DNA of 26,043 nucleotides from Candidatus Margulisiibacteriota bacterium (GTDB taxonomy: Bacteria; Margulisbacteria; Termititenacia; Termititenacales; Termititenacaceae): contig JAITIS010000003.1 in the NCBI GenBank assembly GCA_031279305.1, positions 1 through 26,043 of the forward strand, in the 5' to 3' direction. The notes under the pieces are model-generated. The model saw only the letters and a list, made by a program, of their open reading frames with translations. It was not told the origin of the DNA and searched no databases. The position numbers and the translations under genes are program-made. Positions 14,425 through 22,694 of this stretch are shown one piece after another. The number at the start of each line of letters is the position of its first letter. The stretch's first letter is position 1.

Positions 14425-15885
14425 CTATTCTACCAAAAATGTATTAAACTGCCACATCAATTTTTCGTCGAGCCGGCGCGGATGCGCGCGAAAATTATTG
14501 AACATCTCGATGTCCCGGCGGTTTTGTGTCGGATCCCAAGCAGAGGGCAGAGAAACAAACTCGCCCAGATACGGTCTGGCAATTTCCAGCACTTCTTTGT
14601 ACGGCAGCTGGTCGGGATTTTTCACGCCTTCATTGGGATTACGCAACAGCCAGAACAGCGCGCCCAGCACCGAACAGGCCACCTGTAAAGTCGTCGCATT
14701 TTGGCGGGGCGCCAGTTTGCGCGCGGTGTCGATGTTAAGCAGGCTGCCCGTCCACCAAGATTTGTAATCGTGCCCCATTAAAAGCACGCCCAGTTCGTCG
14801 CGCCCGCTGTTAATCTCGTCCGTCAGAATTCTTTGTTTTTCCTGCAGCTTAAACTGGCGCATTTCCAGCTCGGCGAGCGACAGCTGCGCGCCGTCGCAGG
14901 GGCAGTAGGCGTAATGCACGGTCGGACGGTACACCGGCCTGCCGCCGTCCCAGACGGTCAAATAATCCGAGATCGAAAAAGCCTCGCCGTGGCGGATAAC
15001 CATTCCAGTGATCTCGCCGCAGGGCACCCAAGAACGCACTTTGGTTTTCATGCCCATTTGCGCCAGACAGATCTGGTTTTGCGGCCCGTAGCTGTGAGTG
15101 ATCGCATTGGGCGGCAAGGATAACTCGTGCGTGCCCCAGCCCAGCTCTGCCGGCGCGATGCCTTCCTCGTAAAAGCCCTCAATACTCCAAGTGTTTACAA
15201 ACTCATTGACTGCTTTGGGCTTGTCAATGATCTGCGTGTCGCGCTCGCTGATATGAATAACTTTTACGCCGAGCGTTTGGGCGATTTTCGGCCAGTTTTC
15301 GGCGGACAGATATGCCTGAAGCTCTTTGACCCGTTGGTCGCGGGGTTTGTCTTCTAGTAATTTGCCAGCGATGTCAACCAGCGCTACTTTGACAAAATGC
15401 GACACCAGTCCGGGATTGGCGCCGTGATCTATGACCGCGGACGGCCCCGGCTTGGACCAGCTCTTGAGCATTGCGCGCAGCTCCATCTGGCGGCAGTACA
15501 GGGTGCGCTGGGATGGCGAAGTGTTTTGGGTGTCGAGATACGGATCCCATTCTTCCACGGAAGTATTGATGTAGCGCACATTATGAGCGTGGCACCACTC
15601 CAAAATTTCATTGCAGTCGATATTCCAAGCCAGATCAATGATAATGTCGCCCGCGCCGGCATATTCGGCCAGCTTGGCGTTTAGATTGTCTTTGGTGACG
15701 CGGTCTTTTTTGAAAACCACTTCCCGGTCTAAAAGACTTTTAAGAATTTCTGATTTGTCCAGAAAGTCGATGACTGTGATTTTGCGCGGGGGCATATCCA
15801 GATGTTTGACGAGCAGAGGCAAAAAACACTGCGCCACACCGCCGCAGCCTATCACCAAAATTTTCCCGTCAAATCTTATTTTCAA
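14425..15885 (-). CDS. hss: Homospermidine synthase
   Basis: This NAD-dependent enzyme joins two putrescines into sym-homospermidine with release of ammonia, in the cytoplasm. The 486-residue length is that of bacterial Hss (about 480). It opens with a Rossmann motif, ILVIGCGGVAQC (9-20). It continues with INTSVEEWDPY, a DHGANPGLVSHFVK segment, the WGTHEL region and a long C-terminal saccharopine-dehydrogenase-like domain ending WQFNTFLVE. Carboxynorspermidine dehydrogenase is related but shorter. The start is TTG 15885, supported by GGAG ten bases upstream; no in-frame ATG is near. It is the first gene of an operon with odc, which makes its substrate. A terminator-like hairpin in its leader suggests attenuation. 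Confidence 0.92.
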   Translation of the reverse strand: MKIRFDGKILVIGCGGVAQCFLPLLVKHLDMPPRKITVIDFLDKSEILKSLLDREVVFKKDRVTKDNLNAKLAEYAGAGDIIIDLAWNIDCNEILEWCHAHNVRYINTSVEEWDPYLDTQNTSPSQRTLYCRQMELRAMLKSWSKPGPSAVIDHGANPGLVSHFVKVALVDIAGKLLEDKPRDQRVKELQAYLSAENWPKIAQTLGVKVIHISERDTQIIDKPKAVNEFVNTWSIEGFYEEGIAPAELGWGTHELSLPPNAITHSYGPQNQICLAQMGMKTKVRSWVPCGEITGMVIRHGEAFSISDYLTVWDGGRPVYRPTVHYAYCPCDGAQLSLAELEMRQFKLQEKQRILTDEINSGRDELGVLLMGHDYKSWWTGSLLNIDTARKLAPRQNATTLQVACSVLGALFWLLRNPNEGVKNPDQLPYKEVLEIARPYLGEFVSLPSAWDPTQNRRDIEMFNNFRAHPRRLDEKLMWQFNTFLVE

Positions 15886-15920
15886 TTAAATGTCACTCCT
15901 TTTGTGCTGCTGCGCGGCAG

Positions 15921-15965
15921 ACAAAAAACAAGGAAATTTTTCTTAAAACATAAGAAAAAATTTCC
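15921..15965 (-). promoter_or_regulatory. Terminator-like hairpin in the hss leader (possible attenuator)
   Basis: On the minus strand GGAAATTTTTTCTT, a seven-base loop and AAGAAAAATTTCC form a 13-pair stem with one extra T (15932-15965). TTGTTTTTTG (15921-15930) follows at once. That is the shape of an intrinsic terminator, but it lies about 40 bases ahead of the hss start and in the direction of hss transcription. The stem is A/T rich, so strength is doubtful. A smaller hairpin, CTGC-CGCGCA-GCAG (15907-15920), follows before the ribosome site. The hss promoter is not obvious; TATGTT at 15982-15987 (minus) is the best -10 guess. Confidence 0.45.
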
Positions 15966-16013
15966 CCCGTGTTGTAAAAGTAACATATTTCGAAAATGAT
16001 AGCAAGATAAATT

Positions 16014-16043
16014 TTGAAAATTTTTTTAGTTTTATGCTAAAAT
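16014..16043 (+). promoter_or_regulatory. Promoter of the rnc-smc-folD run
   Basis: TTGAAA (16014-16019, five of six) and TAAAAT (16038-16043, five of six) are 18 bases apart, and TGC directly before the -10 gives an extended -10. Transcription would begin near 16050, so the leader of about 65 bases contains the hairpin at 16058-16103. Confidence 0.6.
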
Positions 16044-16057
16044 TATTTTTAATAATC

Positions 16058-16103
16058 CGCTCTTCATTTAAGCGCTGGGGTTTAAGCTCTTAAATGAACG
16101 GCG
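16058..16103 (+). promoter_or_regulatory. Stem-loop in the rnc leader, possible RNase III autoregulation site
   Basis: TTCATTTAAG (16063-16072) and CTTAAATGAA (16089-16098) are perfectly complementary. After one mismatch the stem extends by four more pairs (16058-16061 with 16100-16103), around a 16-base loop. It ends three bases before AGGAG (16106-16110), the ribosome site of rnc. In E. coli, RNase III cleaves a leader hairpin of its own message; the same control here is inferred. Confidence 0.6.
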
Positions 16104-16115
16104 CTAGGAGTAGTT

Positions 16116-16862
16116 ATGGCTCTGACAATGCCGCGCTTAAAACAGCTGCAAAAACTGCAGGAAATTTTTGCGGTCAGTTTTCAGGATCTGGAATTATTAA
16201 ATAACGCGCTGACGCACTGTTCCTACGACAATGCCAATCTCCAAGCCGGCGCGCGGGAACAGGATAATGAGCGTCTGGAATTTCTGGGCGATGCGGTTTT
16301 GAAACTGGTTATTTCCGAACATTTGTTTAAGACTTATCCCGGCCGAGACGAGGGCGCGCTGACCAAAATGCGCGCGGTGCTGGTCAGCGATTCGATGCTG
16401 GCGGACATCGGCGCCAAATACCGAATCGGTGAATATTTGCTGCTTAGCCGCAATGAAGAAAACAACGGCGGCCGCGCGCGCCGCTCCAGCATTGCCAATA
16501 GTATGGAGGCGCTCTTCGCGGCTTATTTTCTGGACAGCGGCTTGGCCGCCGCGCGCGGGCTGATTCTTAAACTTTTCGCGCCTGTTTTTACACAGGAGGC
16601 GGCGCTCGGCGATTATCAGGATTATAAATCCGTGCTGCAGGAAAAACTGCAGGCCCTAAGCTGGAAATTACCCGAATATCGTGTTATACAAGAGACCGGA
16701 CCTGAGCACGAAAAAATCTTTATCAGTCAGGTAACCGCAGGCAAGGGACTCAAAAAATACAGACAATCCGGGCAGGGCAGAACCAAAAAAGAATCCGAAC
16801 AACGCGCCGCCCAAAATCTGTTGGAACTGCTGGCAGAAGAACTGGTGACGGAGAGTGTTTGA
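16116..16862 (+). CDS. rnc: Ribonuclease III
   Basis: RNase III cuts double-stranded RNA in rRNA processing and mRNA control. The 248-residue protein has the catalytic signature NERLEFLGDAV (51-61; Glu55, Asp59), a RNase III domain to about 150 with SIANSMEALFAAYFLD (Glu132), and a C-terminal double-stranded-RNA-binding domain (about 170-240) ending in GRTKKESEQRAAQNLLELL. Where E. coli has Asp114 in ADTVEA, this protein has Asn129 (ANSMEA); Asn at this site occurs in some other RNase IIIs as far as I recall, so inactivity is not implied. AGGAG five bases before ATG 16116 fixes the start. It abuts smc directly (TGA then ATG), a widely conserved adjacency. Confidence 0.96.
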   Translation: MALTMPRLKQLQKLQEIFAVSFQDLELLNNALTHCSYDNANLQAGAREQDNERLEFLGDAVLKLVISEHLFKTYPGRDEGALTKMRAVLVSDSMLADIGAKYRIGEYLLLSRNEENNGGRARRSSIANSMEALFAAYFLDSGLAAARGLILKLFAPVFTQEAALGDYQDYKSVLQEKLQALSWKLPEYRVIQETGPEHEKIFISQVTAGKGLKKYRQSGQGRTKKESEQRAAQNLLELLAEELVTESV

Positions 16863-19800
16863 ATGCATCTGAGAAAGTTAGAGTTATGCGGCTTTAAGAC
16901 TTTTCCAGACCGCACAAGCTTGGAATTTACGGACGCCAGAGGCATCACCGCGATTGTCGGCCCCAATGGCTGCGGCAAGAGCAACATTATCGACGCCTTT
17001 CGCTGGGTGATGGGCGAGCAGTCCCTTAAAATTCTGCGCGGTTCCCTTCAGGAAGAAGTTATTTTTTCCGGCACGGAAGACCGCAAGCCGGTCTCGCTGG
17101 CGGAGGTTTTTCTGACTATCGATAACGCAGACCGCGCTTTGCCGGTCGACTATGCGGAGGTCGAGGTCGGCCGACGTTATTACCGCACGGGCGAGAGCGA
17201 ATATCTGATCAATAAAGAAATTGTCAGACTCCGGGATGTGCAGGAGCTTTTGATGGACACCGGCCTCGGCAAAGGCTCGTACTCGATCATCGGACAGGGA
17301 CAGGTGACGACCCTGCTTCACTCCAAGCCTGAAGACCGCCGGGAGCTTTTTGCCGAAGCCGCCGGCATTCATAAATATAAAACCCGCAAGCTTCTCGCCC
17401 AGCGTAAACTCCAGACTGCCGAACAAAATCTTTTCCGCCTGAGCGATATCCGCGCGGAGATTCATCAGCAGCTGGGGCCGCTGGAAGAGCAGGCCAGAGC
17501 GGCGCAGGAATATCAGGTTTTGAAAAAAGATCTGGCCGGACTAGAAGTGGGGCTTTTCAGGGTCAAGCTGGGCAGAATTGAGGATTTTAAGCGGGAGCTG
17601 GAACAAAAAATTGATGCTTACCAGCAGGTAGTCAGCGCGGCGGACTTGAGCGCGCAGGAGCTGGCGGACAAAAAACAGGCGGTCAGAAATAAGATTGTGG
17701 AGCTGGATCAGCAGCTCTCCGCGTCCGACGCCGCTTTGCAGGAAGCGCGCCGGCAAAAAGCCGAGTCAGCCAATAAACTGGACGTGGCCAAAGAACGCAT
17801 CGGCAACCACCAGCAGCGTTTGCAGGCCGTGGAACAGGAAATTATCCAGCTGGACAAAAACAAAGAGACTCTGCTGTCCCGCCAGAATGAGGCCGGGCTG
17901 GAATTAAAAGCTATTGAGCGGGCGGTGCTGGAGCTGGAGGATCGTCTTTCCCGCAAAAATGAAGAGACTAAAAATATTTTTGACCGCTGGCAGACCGTCC
18001 GGCGGGAAATAGAAGAACTGGAAAATGCGCTGGCTGGATTTAACAATCAGCTGGAAAACAAGCGCTCCAAACTGCTGGGTCTGGAGTCCGGCGAAAAAGT
18101 GGTGTCCGGCGATCTCAAGCGGCTGCAGGATGCTCTGGCTGCCGGAGAGCGGGAAAAAGCGGCCTTGGGCAAACATACGGGCGAGCTTAACGCGCGCAAA
18201 ATTTATGTGGAGGCCCGTATTGAAGAGCTGTTAGCCAAACGCGACGGACTTTTTCGGCAGCGCGCGGCTAAAGAAACAGAACGCAAGACCGGGATTGAGG
18301 AGCGCGGCGGAGTCAAAGAAAAATTTGACCAGCAATCTTCGCGGCTTAAGCTGCTGGAAGAAATGCAGCAAACCCGCGAGGGATTTCAAAAAGGCGTGCG
18401 TTCGGTGTTTCAGGCCAGACAGGCGGACACGGCCGGTTTTGCCGGCATAAGCGGCGTGGTTGCGGATATTCTCAGCGTGCCGAAAAAATACGAAGCCGCA
18501 GTGGAGGCCGCTCTGGAAAATAATCTGCAGGCTATTGTCGCGGAGAACAGCGCCACGGTAATGCAGGTTATTCAATACTTAAAAGAGCACTCTCTAGGAC
18601 GGGCGACTTTTGCCGCTGGAGAGCTGGCCGCGCAGACAACGCCGATCGAGCCGCCCGCCGGGGTGTGTGCGCTTAATGTCGTCTCCTGCGCGGATAGATA
18701 CCGGGAATTTGTCGCCGGACTTTTAGGCACGGTCTGCATTGTGGATGATCTCAAACAGGCGCTGGATTTATTGGCCGGGCTGCGCGGTTATGGCCTGACC
18801 GCGGCGGTGACTCTGGCCGGTGAAGTTGTCACGGCTAGAGGACTTATCACCGGCGGTTCGGCCGGTCAGGATACGGTTTCCCTGCTGGGGCGCCAGCGGG
18901 AGATCATCGAACTCAGGCAGGATATAGAAAAATATTCCGGTGAACTCAAGCGGCTGGACGCCGGGTTAAAAGCCATAGAAAATCTTTTTAGCGATATTGA
19001 CAAAGAGCTGCGCGGCTGTGCGGAAGAGCTTAAAAATCTGGAGATCGAGCAGGGCACCATAGCCAATGATCTGGCGCGTTATTCCATCGAACGCGAAAAA
19101 CTGGACCGCGGCATCGACGCTAGCGCCCGGGAGCTGGAGCATCAGCGCGGTGAGGTCGAGCGCATTGCGCTGGAAAAACAACATCTGCTGGACGAGTTGG
19201 CTGCGCTGAACCGGCAGAAAGCGGAAAAAGAACAGGCTATTGCAGACAAAGAAGTCGCGCTCAAGCAGACGGATAGTGAAAAAGAAAAAGTAAATGAGCT
19301 TTTAACCGAGATTAAAATCAGCAGCACCAACGCGCTGGGCACCAAGCGCCAGATACAGCTCAAGCTGGAGTCTTACCGCGACGGCATCCAGCAGGCGTCT
19401 GAACAGCTGGTCGCCAAAGCCGCCGAGAAAGAAAATCTAAAAACCAGTCTGGCTGAAACAGAGCAGTTGATGCTGTTTTCCCGGAACGCCTTGCCTGCGC
19501 TGGAGCGGAATATCGAGCGGACGCTAGCCGAAATCGCCGCAGCCGGGCAGGAACGGGCGCGTTACTTCAATGATCTGGAATCCTGCGACCGTCTGGAAAA
19601 AGAGCGCAATGCCGCTGACCGTGAAGTGCGCGCCAAATTGGCCGAAGAGGAGATCAAAATGGCCCGAGTGGAGGCGGAGTATCAGGAGATGCTGCGGCGG
19701 ATCACCGACGAATATAATCTGACCGTCGAGGATGTTCTAAAATCCGAGGCGGCGGTCGCGGATTATGACCGGACACAGGACGAGGTGGAAAAACTCAAAC

Positions 19801-20441
19801 GCCGGATCAGGAGAATGGAACCGGTCAATCTGCTGGCCATAGAGGAATACGAAGCGCAAAAAGAACGGCTGGCTTTTATCGAAGCTCAATGCGCCGATCT
19901 GGAAAAATCCAGAGCGGATCTGCTGCAGATCATCAGAGAATTAGATCGCGCCGCTATAGATGCTTTTCGGGAAACTTTCCAGCTGGTTAATGAACATTTC
20001 AAAAATATATTTGTCGACCTGTTTAAGGGCGGTTCCGCAGAGCTGCATATTTTAGATGAGGCCAATGTGCTGGATTCGGGCATCGAGATTTTGGCCAGAG
20101 TGCCGGGCACCAAACGGGCGCAGTCGATGACTCTGCTGTCCGGCGGGCAAAAAGCCCTGACCGCGATCGCTTTGTTATTCGCGCTCTTATCCGCCCGCCC
20201 GGGGCCTTTTTGCATACTGGACGAGATCGATGCGGCGCTGGACGATCTGAATATCGGCCGAGTGACCGATTTGTTGCGGCAGTATGCCGAGCGAACGCAA
20301 ATCATCATCATTACCCATCGCCAGCCGTCTATGTCCGTGGCGGATGCGATGTTTGGCCTGACTATGGAGCAAAAAGGCGTTTCCAAAATTGTTTCGGTCA
20401 AATTGCCGGGCGCCAAAGAAAAAGCGCTGGTTGGGGCTTGA
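16863..20441 (+). CDS. smc: Chromosome segregation protein SMC
   Basis: SMC forms a dimeric ATPase ring with ScpA and ScpB and extrudes or condenses DNA on the nucleoid. The 1192-residue length is standard. Walker A GPNGCGKS is at 33-40 in the N-terminal head. A coiled coil (about 170-505) leads to the hinge (about 510-670) containing GVVADIL and ARGLITGGSAG. The second coil (about 680-1010) returns to the C-terminal head with signature LLSGGQKAL (1091-1099) and Walker B CILDEID (Asp1120, Glu1121). ATG 16863 follows the rnc stop without a gap. scpA and scpB are not in the window. folD starts one base after its stop. Confidence 0.97.
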   Translation: MHLRKLELCGFKTFPDRTSLEFTDARGITAIVGPNGCGKSNIIDAFRWVMGEQSLKILRGSLQEEVIFSGTEDRKPVSLAEVFLTIDNADRALPVDYAEVEVGRRYYRTGESEYLINKEIVRLRDVQELLMDTGLGKGSYSIIGQGQVTTLLHSKPEDRRELFAEAAGIHKYKTRKLLAQRKLQTAEQNLFRLSDIRAEIHQQLGPLEEQARAAQEYQVLKKDLAGLEVGLFRVKLGRIEDFKRELEQKIDAYQQVVSAADLSAQELADKKQAVRNKIVELDQQLSASDAALQEARRQKAESANKLDVAKERIGNHQQRLQAVEQEIIQLDKNKETLLSRQNEAGLELKAIERAVLELEDRLSRKNEETKNIFDRWQTVRREIEELENALAGFNNQLENKRSKLLGLESGEKVVSGDLKRLQDALAAGEREKAALGKHTGELNARKIYVEARIEELLAKRDGLFRQRAAKETERKTGIEERGGVKEKFDQQSSRLKLLEEMQQTREGFQKGVRSVFQARQADTAGFAGISGVVADILSVPKKYEAAVEAALENNLQAIVAENSATVMQVIQYLKEHSLGRATFAAGELAAQTTPIEPPAGVCALNVVSCADRYREFVAGLLGTVCIVDDLKQALDLLAGLRGYGLTAAVTLAGEVVTARGLITGGSAGQDTVSLLGRQREIIELRQDIEKYSGELKRLDAGLKAIENLFSDIDKELRGCAEELKNLEIEQGTIANDLARYSIEREKLDRGIDASARELEHQRGEVERIALEKQHLLDELAALNRQKAEKEQAIADKEVALKQTDSEKEKVNELLTEIKISSTNALGTKRQIQLKLESYRDGIQQASEQLVAKAAEKENLKTSLAETEQLMLFSRNALPALERNIERTLAEIAAAGQERARYFNDLESCDRLEKERNAADREVRAKLAEEEIKMARVEAEYQEMLRRITDEYNLTVEDVLKSEAAVADYDRTQDEVEKLKRRIRRMEPVNLLAIEEYEAQKERLAFIEAQCADLEKSRADLLQIIRELDRAAIDAFRETFQLVNEHFKNIFVDLFKGGSAELHILDEANVLDSGIEILARVPGTKRAQSMTLLSGGQKALTAIALLFALLSARPGPFCILDEIDAALDDLNIGRVTDLLRQYAERTQIIIITHRQPSMSVADAMFGLTMEQKGVSKIVSVKLPGAKEKALVGA

Positions 20442-20442
20442 A

Positions 20443-21288
20443 ATGACCGCGCAGATTATTGACGGCAAAAAACTGGCGCAGAGCATCAAAGACCGCTTGA
20501 AATCGGAGATTGCCGGTCTGGCGCCCAAACCGGGGCTGGCTGTCGTGCTGGTCGGCGATGATCCGGCTTCCCGGACCTATGTGAACGCCAAAGAAAAAGA
20601 CAGCCGGGAAATCGGTTTTTATTCCGAGGTGCGCCGCCTGCCGAAAAATACTTCTGAAGAAAATCTGCTGGAGCTAATCACCGGCTTAAATCAGAACCCC
20701 CAAATTCACGGACTTTTGGTGCAGCTGCCCCTGCCCGGACATATAGACGAAAGTAAAATTATTCTGGCTGTCGATCCGGCTAAAGATGTAGACTGTTTTC
20801 ATCCGGTTAATACCGGCGCGCTGTTTAGCGGTTTGCCCCGCGCGGTTTTGCCCTGTACGCCGGCCGGCTGTCTGGAGCTTATCAAGACCACGGGCGTTAG
20901 TTTGTCCGGGAAAAAAGCCGTGGTGGTCGGGCGCAGCAATATTGTCGGCAAGCCCGCCGCTCTGCTGCTGCTGCAAAACAACTGCACGGTCACGATCTGT
21001 CATTCGCGTACGGCGGATCTGGCCGCCGAGATCAGACAGGCGGACATTGTTATCGCGGCCGCCGGTAAAGCCGGCCTCATCACTGGCGCTATGCTTAAAA
21101 AAGGCGCGGTGGTTATCGATGTCGGCACTAACCGGGTGGACGGGAAATTAACCGGCGACATTGATTTTGCTTCTGCTCAAGAGATCGCTGGATTTATTAC
21201 ACCAGTGCCCGGCGGTGTCGGCCCGCTGACCAGAGCGATGTTGATGCAAAACACATTGAATGCTTATAAAGCGCAGCTCCAAAAATAA
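20443..21288 (+). CDS. folD: Methylenetetrahydrofolate dehydrogenase/cyclohydrolase
   Basis: FolD interconverts 5,10-methylene-, methenyl- and 10-formyl-tetrahydrofolate in the cytoplasm. From ATG 20443 the protein is 281 residues, the family norm, starting MTAQIIDGKKLA. Motifs: YVNAKEKDSREIG with catalytic Lys50, GLLVQLPLP, AKDVDCFHP (usually KDVDGFHP), the NADP-binding VVGRSNIVGKP and the C-terminal PVPGGVGPLT. An in-frame extension back to 20389 lies inside smc and has no family homology that I can see, so it is rejected. The start is one base after the smc stop with only a weak GGGG, suggesting coupled translation. It ends four bases from the convergent M23 gene. Confidence 0.96.
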   Translation: MTAQIIDGKKLAQSIKDRLKSEIAGLAPKPGLAVVLVGDDPASRTYVNAKEKDSREIGFYSEVRRLPKNTSEENLLELITGLNQNPQIHGLLVQLPLPGHIDESKIILAVDPAKDVDCFHPVNTGALFSGLPRAVLPCTPAGCLELIKTTGVSLSGKKAVVVGRSNIVGKPAALLLLQNNCTVTICHSRTADLAAEIRQADIVIAAAGKAGLITGAMLKKGAVVIDVGTNRVDGKLTGDIDFASAQEIAGFITPVPGGVGPLTRAMLMQNTLNAYKAQLQK

Positions 21289-21291
21289 TTT

Positions 21292-22677
21292 TTAGAAATC
21301 CAGATTGGCCGTAAAAATATTTAGGTTCAAAAACCTGACCGGATCAACCGGGCGGTCATAATAGCGCACTTCATAGTGGCAGTGATCGCCTTCGGATAGG
21401 CCGGTGGAGCCGACGCGGGCGATAAGCTGGCCTTTGCGTATTTTCTGGCCGGCCTCGACCAGATTGACAGAATTGTGTCCGTACAGCGTGCTAAAGCCGC
21501 CCTGATGCGCCAGCTCCACATACCAGCCGTAGCCGTTGCTCCAGCCGGTTTTTTTGACTGTGCCGGAGGCCGTGGCGTAAATCGGCGCGCCGCGCCAGGA
21601 CGGCAGATCCACGCCGCTGTGAAAACGCACCGCGCTTAAAATCGGATGCTGGCGCCAGCCGAAACCGGAGAAAACATAGCTGTTATGCACCGGAAAAACA
21701 GACGGCGTGTATTCCAGCCGTTCTTTATAAGCCTGCATATCCGCCTTTAACTCCTGAAAAGATTTATCGTAGGTGGCAATTTCCTGTCTGGATAGTTTGA
21801 GCAGATGATCAGCCGCGGACAGGAGCGGACTAGCCGCATCCGCGGGAGCCAGCGCGTAAACCGGATAATTGATGCTGGGATAAAGCGTTTTGTGCAGCCG
21901 GCTTTTGCGCCGGTTTTCTTTTTTGAGCCAGGCCAGTCTGTCCGCGCCACGGGCGGCTTTTTGCCGGCCGGCCAGCGCGGTTTGGATATTTTGCAGCCAG
22001 TATTTGGCCAGCTGTTCCGCGCTTAACGGCTCCTGTAGTCTGGCCAGATCAGCCGGCAGGACGACAAATATCGGTTGGCCGTTGATATAGGCGTATACCG
22101 CACTGCCGGTTTTGCGGGTGGTATATCTGCCGGACGCGCTGTGCCCGGCTAGAAATTTTTTTAATTTTTCCGCGGTGACCAGCGCCCGCTGGTAGGCCAG
22201 AGGTCTGGGACTGTCGTCAAAATACTCCACGACCGGCTGCCCGTCGACCAGCACCCGGCCAAATTCGCCTTTGGGCGAGACGATCCGGTGGGCGGCGACC
22301 AGCGCGTGGTCAATGCCGCTGTCGTTGTTTAACGGCCAATCCTCAAAACGCAGCAATTCTTTGATCTCCTCTTCCTGAGTTTTGAGATTGTGAATATGCT
22401 CCCGGCACTGCTTTTGTTTGGCGGAAGCCAATTTTATTTTGGTGTTTAGCAGCTGGTTTTCGCTGCGCAGGAGACGATAATCCGCAGTTCGTTCCAGCAG
22501 CGCCGCGGAATTTTTGGCGAATCCGCCCAGCAGAACAAACAAAATCAACCCGCCGGCCGCCAGACTGGACAGCGCAAACCGGCTTACGCGCAGATATACA
22601 GGCGCGTGTCTGCCGTCAGCGCAGAAGGCAAAAGTGATATATCTGTCCCCGTCGATATTTCTGCTGGCCTGCCGCAT
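21292..22677 (-). CDS. Membrane-anchored M23 (LytM) peptidase, 461 residues
   Basis: A peptidoglycan endopeptidase candidate. One transmembrane helix (about 33-53) follows a short cytoplasmic N-terminus. A coiled coil (about 60-110) and a long middle region of unknown fold come next. The M23 domain lies at about 340-455, with zinc ligands His353 and Asp357 in FHSGVD, YGH (His401) and HCH (432-434) in GDHCHYEV; all metal ligands appear intact, so the enzyme should be active. The C-terminal DPVRFLNLNI segment is shared with the second M23 protein at 23955-24881 (NPDAFLNLNI), and both begin with a similar RYxTF...R segment, so they are probably paralogues. It has its own extended -10 promoter just behind rsmI. 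Partner bactofilin is two genes away. Confidence 0.9.
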   Translation of the reverse strand: MRQASRNIDGDRYITFAFCADGRHAPVYLRVSRFALSSLAAGGLILFVLLGGFAKNSAALLERTADYRLLRSENQLLNTKIKLASAKQKQCREHIHNLKTQEEEIKELLRFEDWPLNNDSGIDHALVAAHRIVSPKGEFGRVLVDGQPVVEYFDDSPRPLAYQRALVTAEKLKKFLAGHSASGRYTTRKTGSAVYAYINGQPIFVVLPADLARLQEPLSAEQLAKYWLQNIQTALAGRQKAARGADRLAWLKKENRRKSRLHKTLYPSINYPVYALAPADAASPLLSAADHLLKLSRQEIATYDKSFQELKADMQAYKERLEYTPSVFPVHNSYVFSGFGWRQHPILSAVRFHSGVDLPSWRGAPIYATASGTVKKTGWSNGYGWYVELAHQGGFSTLYGHNSVNLVEAGQKIRKGQLIARVGSTGLSEGDHCHYEVRYYDRPVDPVRFLNLNIFTANLDF

Positions 22678-22685
22678 TAGCCTGT

Positions 22686-22694
22686 ATTATACCA
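22686..22694 (-). promoter_or_regulatory. Extended -10 promoter of the 461-residue M23 gene
   Basis: On the minus strand TGGTATAAT joins an extended -10 (TGG) to a perfect TATAAT (22686-22691). Eight bases later comes ATG 22677, without a Shine-Dalgarno. The box lies directly after the rsmI stop, so the gene can be expressed separately from rsmI with a leaderless or near-leaderless message. Confidence 0.55.

Noticed and set aside
20389..20442. Upstream extension of FolD into smc
   Set aside because: The extra residues are basic and unlike FolD; ATG 20443 gives the normal N-terminus and length.
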